Notes: a model not told the origin generated them from the letters alone. DNA of 50,339 nt from CAYMFD01 sp964389475 (GCA_964389475.1 CAYMFD010000017.1:1-50339), one strand, 5' to 3'; positions 7,449-16,130 are shown, counted from the first letter of the stretch. Translations and numbers: made by a program.

Positions 7449-8789
7449 CTAGTCTCTATCGAAGGTAATTCTTTGGCCAAGACCCTGCTTTACGATGCCC
7501 TTTGACTGGTCGTATGCCACTGCACCATTGAGGATAGTATGCGTCACCAGATGGTTAAACGTACGGCCTTCTAGCGGAGACCATCCGCATTTGTAGAGGA
7601 TGGTGGACTTTTCTACGGTATGCTGTGACTTAGTATCTACAATGACGATATCACCGAAGTAGCCTTCGCGGAGATATCCTCTTTTGTGTATATCAAAACA
7701 GATGGCAGGGGTATGGCACATTTTTTCTACCATCCGCTCTAGGGACAGCCTGCCCTCCTCGACGTGCTGTAGCATCATGTAGAGACTATGCTGTACGAGT
7801 GGTAGTCCAGATGGAGCCTTGGCGTAGGGTTGTGATTTTTCTTCCCAGGTGTGAGGCGCATGGTCTGTCGCTATTATATCGATGCGGTCATCTAGTAGAG
7901 CAGTCCAGATAGCTTCTTTGTGACTAGGCGCCTTTATGGCGGGGTTACACTTGATCTGATTGCCCAGGGTAGCGTAGTCGTCAGCTGTAAAGGTGAGGTG
8001 GTGTACACAGGCCTCTGAGGTGATACGCTTCTGGCTGAGCGGTATATCATTGCGAAATAGTGCGGTCTCCTCCGCGGTGCTGATATGTAGTATATGTAGA
8101 CGTGTGTCGTGACGCTTGGCTAGCGAGATCGCTTGCTGACTAGAGAGCAGGCAGCCCTCGACGTTTCTGATCAGTGGGTGGTGAGCGGGTATCAGGTCGT
8201 CTCCATATTTATCCACGAACTGCTGCATATTGCCTCTGATAGTGGATTCGTCCTCGCAGTGGGTAGCGATCAGCATATCTACCTGGCCAAACAATCCTTC
8301 GAGGGCTCGCTCATTGTCCACCAGCATATTACCAGTACTTGAGCCCATAAATATCTTCACGCCGCAGACATTGGCCTTATCGGTCTTGAGGACTTCTTCG
8401 AGGTTGTCGTTACTCGCTCCCATGAAGAAACTATAGTTGGCATAGCTCGTCTCAGCTGCGACGTCATACTTATCTTGTAACCGCTCCTGCGTGATGGCTG
8501 GCGGTTTGGTGTTGGGCATTTCCATAAACGTAGTCGTACCCCCGACTAGAGCTGCTCTACTTTCCGACCCTATGTTGGCCTTATGCGTGAGTCCAGGCTC
8601 TCTGAAATGTACCTGGTCGTCTATGATGCCTGGCATGATTATACGATCTGTGCAGTCTATGACCTCGTCTGCAGGACTGTCTATTATGCCACCCACGGTC
8701 TGGATGATGCCATCTTTAATCAGTACGTCGCCGTAGGTGCTTTTACCGTCGGTAACGATACGTCCATTCTTCAGTAGTAGGGTTGACAT
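7449..8789 (-). CDS. pyrC: Dihydroorotase
   Basis: A 446-aa amidohydrolase closing carbamoyl-aspartate to dihydroorotate in pyrimidine synthesis. The family signature DDQVHFREPGLTHK is clear. Expected metal or active-site residues are present: Lys145 (carboxylated lysine, GVKIFMGSS), His177 (ATHCED), His235 (LHILHIS) and Asp309 (ATDHAPHT). The first histidine of the usual HxH pair is replaced by Gln59, leaving Q-V-H61. From memory, this DDQVHFREPG form is common in Bacteroidota dihydroorotases, so it is probably a lineage feature and not damage. Length fits the class I type. It is followed by porP on the same strand. Confidence 0.9.
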   Translation of the reverse strand: MSTLLLKNGRIVTDGKSTYGDVLIKDGIIQTVGGIIDSPADEVIDCTDRIIMPGIIDDQVHFREPGLTHKANIGSESRAALVGGTTTFMEMPNTKPPAITQERLQDKYDVAAETSYANYSFFMGASNDNLEEVLKTDKANVCGVKIFMGSSTGNMLVDNERALEGLFGQVDMLIATHCEDESTIRGNMQQFVDKYGDDLIPAHHPLIRNVEGCLLSSQQAISLAKRHDTRLHILHISTAEETALFRNDIPLSQKRITSEACVHHLTFTADDYATLGNQIKCNPAIKAPSHKEAIWTALLDDRIDIIATDHAPHTWEEKSQPYAKAPSGLPLVQHSLYMMLQHVEEGRLSLERMVEKMCHTPAICFDIHKRGYLREGYFGDIVIVDTKSQHTVEKSTILYKCGWSPLEGRTFNHLVTHTILNGAVAYDQSKGIVKQGLGQRITFDRD

Positions 8790-8856
8790 TGATGCTTCTT
8801 TGATTGAGTAGCTAATATGCTAAAGTATTTAAACTTCTACAAGACATCATCGTCTC

Positions 8857-10011
8857 ATGTGTATGACACAGATCAATGTACACTTCTTATCACTACTCGT
8901 TTGCTTGTCTGGTATGGTGAATGTCATGCATGGACAACAGTCACAATGGTTTTATGACATACCCTATCTAGAGGTATCAGGAGTAGATCTTACCTTGCTT
9001 AGCTTAGACGTAGGTATACCGGCTGGTGACGTGCCTGCACCTGTGCTGATCTACGTGCATGGGGGTGGCTGGACGTCAGGTGATAAGTCCAATGTATTTT
9101 TAAAAGGTGATTATTTCACAAGCAGGGGCTGGGTATTCGTAAGTGTCAATTATCGCCTGTCGCCCTTACCTTTTGAGATAGATAATCTAGATCGCATTAA
9201 GTATCCAGTCCACACAAATGACGTCGCCAGTGCAGTCGCCTTTGTACTAGATCATGTAGATGACTATGGGGGTGATAGCGATAGGGTATCTCTGTTGGGA
9301 CATAGTACGGGGGCACATATTGTATCCCAGATTGCTGCAGATCCTGACTACTTGAACCGTGTGGGCTATGATCCTTCGATGCTGCGGTGTGTATGTAGTA
9401 ATGATATCGCAGCATATGATGTGCCTGCTTGGCTGGCGAGTGATGATGCCAATGCGGACCTCTACTACAATGCTTTTGGCTTAGATACAGCAACATGGAT
9501 ACAGGCTAGCCCCAAGCTCTAGATTACTGCAGATGACCATGATATGCCCGATATGCTAATTATCAAGCGTGGCCGAGATGCCCGCAAGAAGCAGGCTGAT
9601 GATTTTTTCAGTGTGGTGTCAAGCTACAGCGATGCGAGAGTCGATATCTACGACGCTGATCCGCTCACCCATGCACAGGTCAATCAGCTGCTAGGAGATA
9701 CGGTCAGTATGGAGGGGAGGACGATCACTCAGGTAGTAAACCTATGGTTAGAGCCCTGTGCCAGCAAAGCAGTTACGGTGACTAGCAGAGTAGTCGATCA
9801 AATCCCTATTACGATCACATCTCGTGGTGTAGAAGTTGATGAGTATGGTGAGTTGGTAGTATATGACCTGCAGGGTCGTCTCATGTCTGCACACAGCTGT
9901 GTAGCAGGTGAGCGGATCACATTGCAAAACCTTTCGTCAGGTATGTATGTATTGGTAATGTATACAGACAGAGGCCAGTGGACGACCAAGTATTATCATC
10001 AGCTCAGATAG
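8857..10011 (+). pseudogene. Secreted alpha/beta-hydrolase esterase with T9SS signal, broken by an in-frame TAG
   Basis: A 385-codon gene interrupted once, by TAG at 9520-9522 (codon 222). The first part has a signal peptide, the oxyanion-hole motif HGGGW (residues 68-72) and nucleophile Ser150 in GHSTGAH. After the stop the same frame continues with ITADDH, a plausible catalytic His272 (DPLTHAQ), and a type A T9SS C-terminal domain (VYDLQGRL near residue 330, SSGMYVLV) to 10011. Both halves keep normal coding character and the frame is unchanged, so the loss is either very recent, a base-calling error, or a readthrough site. Relatives are esterases of the kynurenine-formamidase/BD-FAE type. 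Without readthrough the product lacks the catalytic His and the secretion signal. Confidence 0.85.
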
Positions 10012-10427
10012 AGCATTATATGCAGCAAGCCATCGAAGTGGCTAAGCATGGCGAGACACCCTATGGATGTGTGATCGTCCATCGGCGGACAGGTACTAGT
10101 ATAGTGGCTGCTAACAGTACACAGCAGAATGGTAAGACTGCTCATGCGGAGATGGAGGCGTTACGACAGTTACCCAAGTCAGGTTGGCCAGTCGAGGACT
10201 TAACATTGATCACTACAGGCGAACCCTGTCCCATGTGTATGGGAGCCATCATGTGGTGTGGTATCACACATGTCATATATGGCTTATCTATCGACAGGAT
10301 AACTCATTATCATAAGCAGATAGCGCTGAGCTCACGGGTGCTAGCTGATTGCGGCTGGGTAGATACGAGTATTGTAGGAGGTGTTCTCGAGGCGTCGTGT
10401 GCTGAGCTATTTGAGGCTTTTGTATAG
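9978..10427 (+). CDS. Zinc-dependent nucleoside/base deaminase (TadA/guanine deaminase fold)
   Basis: A 149-aa cytidine-deaminase-fold enzyme. The zinc site is complete: His56-Ala-Glu58 (HAE, where Glu is the proton shuttle) and Pro83-Cys84-x-x-Cys87 (PCPMC). Such proteins deaminate free guanine, other bases, or the adenosine of tRNA wobble positions. The C-terminal part (YGLSIDRITHYHKQIALSSR) looks more like a guanine or nucleoside deaminase than TadA, but substrate is uncertain. The start given is GTG at 9978, inside the preceding esterase frame by 34 bases. The ATG at 10020, eight bases after that frame ends, is an alternative that would shorten the first helix. Confidence 0.85.
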   Translation: MDDQVLSSAQIEHYMQQAIEVAKHGETPYGCVIVHRRTGTSIVAANSTQQNGKTAHAEMEALRQLPKSGWPVEDLTLITTGEPCPMCMGAIMWCGITHVIYGLSIDRITHYHKQIALSSRVLADCGWVDTSIVGGVLEASCAELFEAFV

Positions 10428-10580
10428 TGCGGACACATAGTCTTTCTTAGGTATTACTTGGCGCTTCTTTATCATTCCATCCAGTATGCTACAATGATAT
10501 TTGTACATGTTCTTTAGCCGATAAGCACAGTTCTGTTTTCAATTCTTTTTGAAAGAAAGTGGGAATCCGCTGTCGTGCAA

Positions 10581-10606
10581 GCTGTAAAGGCGTCCTACCT
10601 TACAGC
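10581..10606 (+). promoter_or_regulatory. Leader hairpin ahead of the Crp/Fnr gene
   Basis: GCTGTAAAGG (10581-10590) pairs with CCTTACAGC (10598-10606), leaving one bulged A and a seven-base loop, and is followed by GTTTTAGG. It ends 21 bases before the ATG at 10628. A smaller hairpin (TTCTTT/AAAGAA, 10543-10557) lies just upstream. Placed in the untranslated leader, it could act as an attenuator or RNA stability element. The remainder of the 200-base gap shows nothing recognisable. Confidence 0.4.
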
Positions 10607-10627
10607 GTTTTAGGAGTTAAAGGGTGT

Positions 10628-11662
10628 ATGGGTAAGGTGTTGGTAGTAGGTTCTCAACAATTGTACGAAGATTTAAAGATTGATGCTCAATTAGATACAG
10701 ATAGAATCATCCATGTCAGTGGCGGGCTGGATACGATGCGACAGGCGCTGTTTAAGCAACCGTCTAAGATCGTTCTGCTTGAGCATACTACCGATATGCA
10801 CACATTAGCCCTGCTTAAGTTACTGCACAGTAACGTAGCTACCACAACGATCCCCGTATTGTTACTATCAAAAACGATCGACCTAGATCAGGTGATCAGG
10901 CAAGGTGTGAGGGTTGGGCATACTACTATCGTAAGGTCATGGGATGAGCTGGTGCCGCACTTCCAGCAGATGGAGAAATTACCAAACGCTACAGACCTGT
11001 TAGTGCCCGCATTGAAGTTGAGTCTTTCTTTTATCGATGGGGCTGCAGCTTTTGAGGGATTGAGAAATATCTTTGCCAACGGTGAAATGCGACACTATAA
11101 AAAGGGCGAAAGGATTTTCAACCTAGGAGAGTCACCCGAGTACTTTTACTACATGTATTCGGGTCAGGCGGTGACAGCGATCGAGTTACTGTCAAGCCAT
11201 AGGTTGGTTAATGGTATTTTTGCCACTGGCACCTTGTTCGGTACCCTTGCCTTGATTATTGGCGAGCCCTATAGCCAGTTCTGTGAGGCTAGCCAGGATT
11301 CCATTTGCCTTGTGGCACCTGCCGCAGACTTTTACAATGTGGTAAATAGCAATAACGAATATACCAAAGGCATGGCATCGTGGATGGCTCGATACACCAG
11401 AGAGGTGATGTACCATGCTGCCAATGTCGCTTACGGTAACGTCAAGCAGAGATTAGCTAACGCTTTGCTGAGACTACACCGCTGTACACATCGCATGGAT
11501 ATCCATATTAGTCGTAGCGATCTCGGGTCCATCGCAGGTATGTCCAAAGAGTCGGTCGTGCGAACACTATCCGTGTTTAAGGAGAGTGGCATTCTAGATG
11601 TAGTGGTTAATCGGATACACATACTTGATGTCCCTGAGCTAGTCAAAATAGGCCGTGTCTAG
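10628..11662 (+). CDS. Crp/Fnr family transcriptional regulator with N-terminal pseudo-receiver
   Basis: A 344-aa regulator with three parts. Residues 1-115 look like a response-regulator receiver that has lost its phosphorylation site: Glu52 stands where Asp is expected (IVLLEHTTD) and the conserved Lys is missing. Residues about 135-255 form a cyclic-nucleotide-binding-like beta-roll (YKKGERIFNLGESPEYFYYMY). Residues about 275-335 are a Crp-type helix-turn-helix (SRSDLGSIAGMSKESVVRTL). No cysteine set for an Fe-S cluster is seen. The ATG at 10628 was chosen over an upstream GTG because it begins directly on the first receiver strand. It stands alone between two untranslated gaps. Glu for Asp may mimic permanent phosphorylation. 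Confidence 0.88.
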   Translation: MGKVLVVGSQQLYEDLKIDAQLDTDRIIHVSGGLDTMRQALFKQPSKIVLLEHTTDMHTLALLKLLHSNVATTTIPVLLLSKTIDLDQVIRQGVRVGHTTIVRSWDELVPHFQQMEKLPNATDLLVPALKLSLSFIDGAAAFEGLRNIFANGEMRHYKKGERIFNLGESPEYFYYMYSGQAVTAIELLSSHRLVNGIFATGTLFGTLALIIGEPYSQFCEASQDSICLVAPAADFYNVVNSNNEYTKGMASWMARYTREVMYHAANVAYGNVKQRLANALLRLHRCTHRMDIHISRSDLGSIAGMSKESVVRTLSVFKESGILDVVVNRIHILDVPELVKIGRV

Positions 11663-12205
11663 AGCCCTTAGAGCTAGGTGCTTTACTTCTTTTTTCCTGT
11701 TGATTTTTTGTACGGACCATAGTAATGCTTGAGACTTTATTGCGTCTTGGGTAGAATCGTGGTAGTGCTGACCTCAGTGTAATCGTTTAAAAAGACGGTG
11801 ACTTACTGGGCCCTTACGAGCTAGATTATTGAACGGACAGTCATAGATTCTCTCTATAGATGGGTACTCATCTACCACCGTCGTGGGCATGAGATTGACA
11901 CCTACTAGCCACTCGACCGAGACCAACTCCATTTTTTAACAAAACTTTTAGCTTTTGGCTATTACCAAATGACTGGTGTGGCCTGATGGATTGTAATATG
12001 TATAAGCCAATGATTATCAGGTGTCTATGATTTATGATCTTGTGAAAGCGATCGGCCACTATCGCATACTGGCGACTTTTTGGGACAGAGATCTTCCCGT
12101 TTAGCTTTTGTGTACGAAAGATTAAACAGAGAAAGCAAGACAATTATTTATAATAGTATTACTATTGCAAAAGATTGTAATACTCTTCACTTTAAAATTC
12201 TCGCT
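11663..12205. other. Gap without a recognised gene; sigma factor promoter region at its end
   Basis: A 543-base gap. It contains a diverged protein-like fragment on the minus strand (11715-11768) related to 5737-5790. Near the sigma-factor gene lies a perfect dyad AATAGTA-T-TACTATT (12152-12166), overlapping TACTATTG, one base off the TAnnTTTG -7 box. A 91-codon minus-strand frame (11868-12143) resembles nothing known. No RNA gene was recognised. Confidence 0.45.
11715..11768 (-). repeat. Protein-like fragment, copy B (partner at 5737-5790)
   Basis: Eighteen minus-strand codons reading ALPRFYPRRNKVSSITMV, matching copy A at 11 of 18 residues. The frame is closed by TAA nine codons before the first residue of the match... 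on the upstream side only six codons separate them, and it runs on downstream through a Lys/Ser-rich tail into the 3' end of the Crp/Fnr gene. It looks like the remnant of a short gene, with no start codon in a good position. Confidence 0.4.
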
Positions 12206-12733
12206 ATGTCTAAGAACCAATTCAGTGTGCTTCAATACCAGCAGCCCCTCAAGTCATATGCCTTAACTCTCACCAAAGACCAAGAGAGCGCCAGCGACCT
12301 CCTACAAGAGACGATGTACAGAGCTTTTAAGAATAGAGATAAGTTTACAATGGGTACCAATCTCAAAGGATGGCTATACACAATCATGCGTAATATCTTT
12401 ATCAATAACTACCGCTCACGCAAGCGCAGGCAGGTCGTCTTTGACAGTAGCGATAATCAGTACCTACTAGATAGCAATGCGGGTGCCTCCTCTAATGCTG
12501 CAGAAGGCGCAGTACTACATGATGAGATCAAGGCCCTAGTCAGCAATCTGAGAGAGGACTACCGTGTGCCATTTATGATGGCTTACCAGGGTCATAAGTA
12601 TGATGATATTGCGCAACAGCTAGATGTACCTCTGGGTACGATCAAGAGCCGGATCTTCTTGGCTAGAAAAACCCTTAAAGCTGAGATCAAGAAGACGTAT
12701 CGTATCGACCACATAGAAGAGTTGGTGGCATAG
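12206..12733 (+). CDS. ECF-type RNA polymerase sigma factor
   Basis: A 175-aa sigma-70 family protein of the extracytoplasmic-function class. Region 2 spans about residues 10-80 (DLLQETMYRAFKNRDKF, GWLYTIMRNIFINNYR) and region 4 about 115-165 (YQGHKYDDIAQQLDVPLGTIKSRIFLARKTL), with a short linker. The ATG at 12206 was chosen because region 2 begins directly after it; the longer frame upstream reads through the promoter gap. No anti-sigma factor gene follows; the next gene is a mechanosensitive channel on the same strand 119 bases away. Bacteroidota carry many such sigma factors without adjacent anti-sigma genes. A palindrome at 12152-12166 may mark its own control. Confidence 0.92.
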   Translation: MSKNQFSVLQYQQPLKSYALTLTKDQESASDLLQETMYRAFKNRDKFTMGTNLKGWLYTIMRNIFINNYRSRKRRQVVFDSSDNQYLLDSNAGASSNAAEGAVLHDEIKALVSNLREDYRVPFMMAYQGHKYDDIAQQLDVPLGTIKSRIFLARKTLKAEIKKTYRIDHIEELVA

Positions 12734-12852
12734 TCGTAGTTGTCGCCACCCAGTACAGAGTGTTGGTAGTATTGGTCTTTGCTTTTGAGAAGCATTATTA
12801 GTGTACTAGTCGTGTACGTGCACTACCTTGGCGTCTTACAACAACTACTCAC

Positions 12853-13656
12853 ATGGATACTACAGGACTAATAGACAAAGCAGTCGCTCTCGCTCCCACT
12901 CTAGCACTTGCTATTCTCACTCTTATAGTAGGCTTCTGGCTTATTAAGCGTGTGACAAAGTACGCCGTCAGGGCAATTGAGTCCTCTGGCATTGACAATA
13001 CGCTGAGCTCTTTCCTCGCATCGTTAATATCGATTTTGCTTAAGGTCCTGCTGCTATTTTCTGTAGCAGGCCAGGTGGGTATTAATACCACATCTTTCAT
13101 AGCCATCCTCGGTGCATTGATGGTAGGTGTGGGTATGGCTCTCAATGGTACTATAGGTCACTTTGCCAGCGGGGTCATGCTCATGATATTTAAACCATTT
13201 AAGGTAGGCGACTTGGTGACTATTGCCGAAGGACATACTGGTACAGTAGATAGTATCAACGCCTTTAATACTGTGTTGGCTACCTTGGACAATAAGCGTA
13301 TCATCATCGCTAATAGCAACATTACTGGCAATAGTATTATCAATATCTCTGGTCAGGGTACCGTAGGTGTCGAGATGACATTCGGCATCAGCTATGACGA
13401 TGATATAGATCAGGCCCGTAAGGTCATCATGGAGGTGATCAGCAACTGTCCATTTATCCTTGACGATCCTGCAACCGGTGTAGTAGTAGCCGAGCTTGCA
13501 GACTCATCTGTCAACCTAGCGACAAGACCATTCTGCAAGAGCGAACACTTCTTCGATACCAAGTTCTACTTACAAGAGCATGTCAAGAAGGCGCTAGACG
13601 CTGGGGGCCTCAATATGCCATATCCACAGGTCGATGTCCATATGGTGGCTAGCTAG
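12853..13656 (+). CDS. mscS: Small-conductance mechanosensitive channel, MscS type
   Basis: A 267-aa channel protein close in size to E. coli MscS, which opens under membrane tension to release solutes during osmotic downshock. Three N-terminal membrane segments are visible (about residues 15-35, 55-75 and 80-110); the third, pore-lining one is rich in Gly and Ala (GALMVGVGMALNGTIGHFASG). The cytoplasmic beta domain begins with FKVGDLVTI and continues to VDVHMVAS. Its TAG stop and the TAG stop of the convergent neighbour share the palindrome CTAG (13653-13656), so the genes overlap tail to tail with no room for a terminator. Confidence 0.93.
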   Translation: MDTTGLIDKAVALAPTLALAILTLIVGFWLIKRVTKYAVRAIESSGIDNTLSSFLASLISILLKVLLLFSVAGQVGINTTSFIAILGALMVGVGMALNGTIGHFASGVMLMIFKPFKVGDLVTIAEGHTGTVDSINAFNTVLATLDNKRIIIANSNITGNSIINISGQGTVGVEMTFGISYDDDIDQARKVIMEVISNCPFILDDPATGVVVAELADSSVNLATRPFCKSEHFFDTKFYLQEHVKKALDAGGLNMPYPQVDVHMVAS

Positions 13657-14831
13657 TCATCCACTCGTAGTACGGAGAGTGTACCATCGGTGACGAGGAC
13701 TTGCTGATCTGGCATGAGCCGTGGATAGCAAGTGTTATCGCCTGTGACGGATGTACGATAGATCGGCACCGCATTACTTACATCATCAGTCTTGCCATAG
13801 ACATACAGCATGGCTTTTGCTGTGAGGCTGTCTGGCATAGCGCTATGTGGTAGACAGATCTGCTCGTATTGACTCCAGGGTAGTAGCACATCTAGTCTCG
13901 GCTGAAATACTTCTAAGTCATAATATGGGTGGTCCTGCTCAGAGTAGGTAGTATCGACGGAGCGGTCTAGTAGTGCTAGTCGCTCTTGTCTGGGCATGAG
14001 ATTAACCAGTGGATGATTCTTGGCTTTATCACCACTATTGACGAATGTAGTGCTGGCGATCGTCAGTGGGTCTAGCCCAGTCTTTTGGCGTAGTCGCTCT
14101 GCTAGTGCATACTCCCAGTAGCTATGCGTGGGACCCTCTCTTATATGGTCCCAGCCACATAGCACGATGGTCTTAGGTATTACACTTTCCTGGGTTATCT
14201 GCTCTATGATGTTCTGAGCACCTGTAATCTCTCGATCGACGCCGCTGCCTTGGTCATAACCTATAATCGTAAAGCCCAGTTTGCTTGCCTCCCGTACTAG
14301 CATAGAAAATGTAGCTTCTCTAGTGTATATACCACTATGTACGATGGGGTAACCTCGCTCGTAAATGAGACTGTCGTAAGCATAGCGTCCCGGTATATTG
14401 CCGAGAGCCTCCAGCGCTAGATACTCATATCCTAAGTCTCGCAGATCAGGGAGCAGGTCTAGTAGCATCAGCCTAGCGTGTGGTTGGTTGTGATCTTCGT
14501 TAAACATAACGAGTTCGTGCTCTGCGGCCTTTTGCAGTATCAGTGAATCCGCGTCTATCCAGCGATGCGAGGTGACTACTTTGCGGCGGTCTACACTGTC
14601 TTTAAAGTCAGGTCGACCCTCTGCGAGTAGCTCACTGACGACGGCGTAACTACCCGCTTCGGCGGACTGCCTCGCAGCTAGGCTTCTTTCTCCTGATCGC
14701 TCGTACAGGCTTGCGATCTCGGTAGGATGTTCAAAGGGTAGTTTGATCTTTACCTCCTGCCACTCGACTTTTGTGGTACAACTCAATATTAAAAACACTA
14801 GCAACGCAACAGAAATGGGTATAACCTTCAT
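13653..14831 (-). CDS. Lipoprotein with an EreA/ChaN-like (Tiki superfamily) domain
   Basis: A 392-aa lipoprotein, with lipobox Cys18 after MKVIPISVALL. The start at 14831 was preferred because the longer frame has no signal peptide. The central part resembles the EreA/ChaN/Tiki superfamily: an early N-E-D-H motif (VMFNEDHNQPHAR) followed by RDLGYEYLALEAL, and a later CGWDHIREG, the kind of Glu/His pairs that line the active site in those folds. Members include erythromycin esterases, haem-binding ChaN lipoproteins and TraB-like peptidases, so the activity here cannot be named. The remaining C-terminal third is unassigned. It stands alone, convergent with mscS. Confidence 0.7.
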   Translation of the reverse strand: MKVIPISVALLVFLILSCTTKVEWQEVKIKLPFEHPTEIASLYERSGERSLAARQSAEAGSYAVVSELLAEGRPDFKDSVDRRKVVTSHRWIDADSLILQKAAEHELVMFNEDHNQPHARLMLLDLLPDLRDLGYEYLALEALGNIPGRYAYDSLIYERGYPIVHSGIYTREATFSMLVREASKLGFTIIGYDQGSGVDREITGAQNIIEQITQESVIPKTIVLCGWDHIREGPTHSYWEYALAERLRQKTGLDPLTIASTTFVNSGDKAKNHPLVNLMPRQERLALLDRSVDTTYSEQDHPYYDLEVFQPRLDVLLPWSQYEQICLPHSAMPDSLTAKAMLYVYGKTDDVSNAVPIYRTSVTGDNTCYPRLMPDQQVLVTDGTLSVLRVDD

Positions 14832-14926
14832 ATCATTGTCAACGAATGAGCGGGATGGGCCGCTGTCATACACTTTTACTATTATTACGAGAGTGGCTGG
14901 CATACCAAGACGAACGCAAACGAGTA

Positions 14927-15466
14927 ATGCCAATTCACTACACAGTAGATGATGCCAATACGATAACCAATGTCCGAGGTGACTGGGACGAGTTCGCTAG
15001 GGCCAATGATAGTAAGGCACTGGTAGACAATGTGCTGGGGAGACCTATTTGGGATTTTCTCTCGGTACCGGCAGTGCTACAGTTATACCAAGAGTTATTC
15101 TCTGCGGTGCGACGTCATGCCAAGGCTGTAGCCCTACACTTTAGATGTGATAGCGACGCAGTACTGCGGTTTATGACTATGAGGATCGACCCGGGTGAAC
15201 AGGGTGCTCTAGATATCACTACAGAGCTGATCAGAGAAGTATCTCGTAAGCAGGTTCTCGGTAGGGAGATCATCTACATGGGCATATCAGGAGGCACACC
15301 CATGTGCAGTCAGTGCAATAAGATACACGTCCGTAAGATCGACCTCTGGATGGAGATCGACTATGCGCTAGCGCTTGGCTATATCTCGGATAAGCTCAAT
15401 GTTAATTTTTCTATCTGTGATAGCTGCGTCGACACCTTCCATAGAAAGATCAAATCAATGGCGTAG
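14927..15466 (+). CDS. PAS-like protein with a four-cysteine C-terminal motif
   Basis: A 179-aa cytoplasmic protein. Residues about 1-100 look like a PAS fold (YTVDDANTITNVRGDWDEFAR, then LGRPIWDFLS), a sensor domain that binds a ligand or cofactor. The end carries two CxxC pairs (MCSQCNKI and ICDSCVD), likely holding a zinc ion. No output domain such as a kinase or cyclase follows, so it may act by binding a partner. The ATG at 14927 was chosen because the PAS-like sequence starts there; the longer frame runs back across the divergent lipoprotein promoter. Confidence 0.6.
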   Translation: MPIHYTVDDANTITNVRGDWDEFARANDSKALVDNVLGRPIWDFLSVPAVLQLYQELFSAVRRHAKAVALHFRCDSDAVLRFMTMRIDPGEQGALDITTELIREVSRKQVLGREIIYMGISGGTPMCSQCNKIHVRKIDLWMEIDYALALGYISDKLNVNFSICDSCVDTFHRKIKSMA

Positions 15467-15627
15467 ATGCACTCCGAGTATCGGCAGTGATTGGGATGTC
15501 TTATGTCGAAAATAGCTAGGCAGGGCATTTGCCATAATTCTAGTTTTCTTAACGTGTGATTTTACAAATAGCGGCAGCGACTCAGTTAAAGTAGACGTTT
15601 TTCGACTACAATCAAAAAATCAATACA

Positions 15628-16026
15628 ATGATCAGAATAGTTTTATTTTTAGCCTTTGGCTTTCTATTGGCGTCGTGTGGAGACGACGAAGAGGTAACTC
15701 TCAGAGGCAGCGATTATCAACTCGTACGCATCTCGGGTGGTATAGCAGGTGTTAATGATGATTTCAGTACAGATGCTGTTTTTTGGAGTTTTTCTGCCGA
15801 CGATGATTTGGTCATCACTAAGATGACTAGTAGGCTACACTCAGGACCATTAGAGGGTGAGTACAAGTATGACTATGCGAATGAGATTTTACGATTTGGG
15901 GCTGACGATACTAGTCAGGAGGAGTGGCAGTCTTTAGGTGTAAACCTATCTATTACGGGCGATACTCTTTTTCTTGAAGATGGTTTAGCTACTGATGGAT
16001 TCCTGTATACTTTCTATAGACGCTAG
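15628..16026 (+). CDS. Small lipoprotein of unknown function
   Basis: A 132-aa lipoprotein with lipobox Cys17 (FLLASCGDDEE). The mature part is acidic and beta-rich, with alternating hydrophobic strands (DLVITKMTSR, GEYKYDYANEILRFGAD, SITGDTLFLED), in the style of small lipocalin-like Bacteroidota lipoproteins, but I do not recognise a named family. The acidic residues right after the Cys (GDDEE) resemble the surface-export signal reported for Bacteroidota lipoproteins, so exposure on the outer face is possible. It appears to be a single-gene unit. Confidence 0.7.
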   Translation: MIRIVLFLAFGFLLASCGDDEEVTLRGSDYQLVRISGGIAGVNDDFSTDAVFWSFSADDDLVITKMTSRLHSGPLEGEYKYDYANEILRFGADDTSQEEWQSLGVNLSITGDTLFLEDGLATDGFLYTFYRR

Positions 16027-16130
16027 GGACCATACTGCGATTAGTTGGGGATAGGTTACTACCTATTGACCTTCTATTTATCAAACTATCTAGCTGGTAT
16101 CGCATTATAACGATGTAAAAGATTGATACT

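Noticed and set aside
7424..7450. Hairpin AGGTAAGC/GCTTACCT as a terminator for dihydroorotase
   Set aside because: It overlaps the stop codon and lacks a T-tract on the minus strand, so a terminator call is not justified.
10559..10627. GTG start extending the Crp/Fnr protein by 23 residues
   Set aside because: The extension runs through a strong hairpin and does not fit the receiver fold, which begins at the ATG at 10628.
11868..12143. 91-codon minus-strand open frame
   Set aside because: No family resemblance and no conserved feature; it overlaps the ECF sigma factor promoter region and looks like a chance frame.
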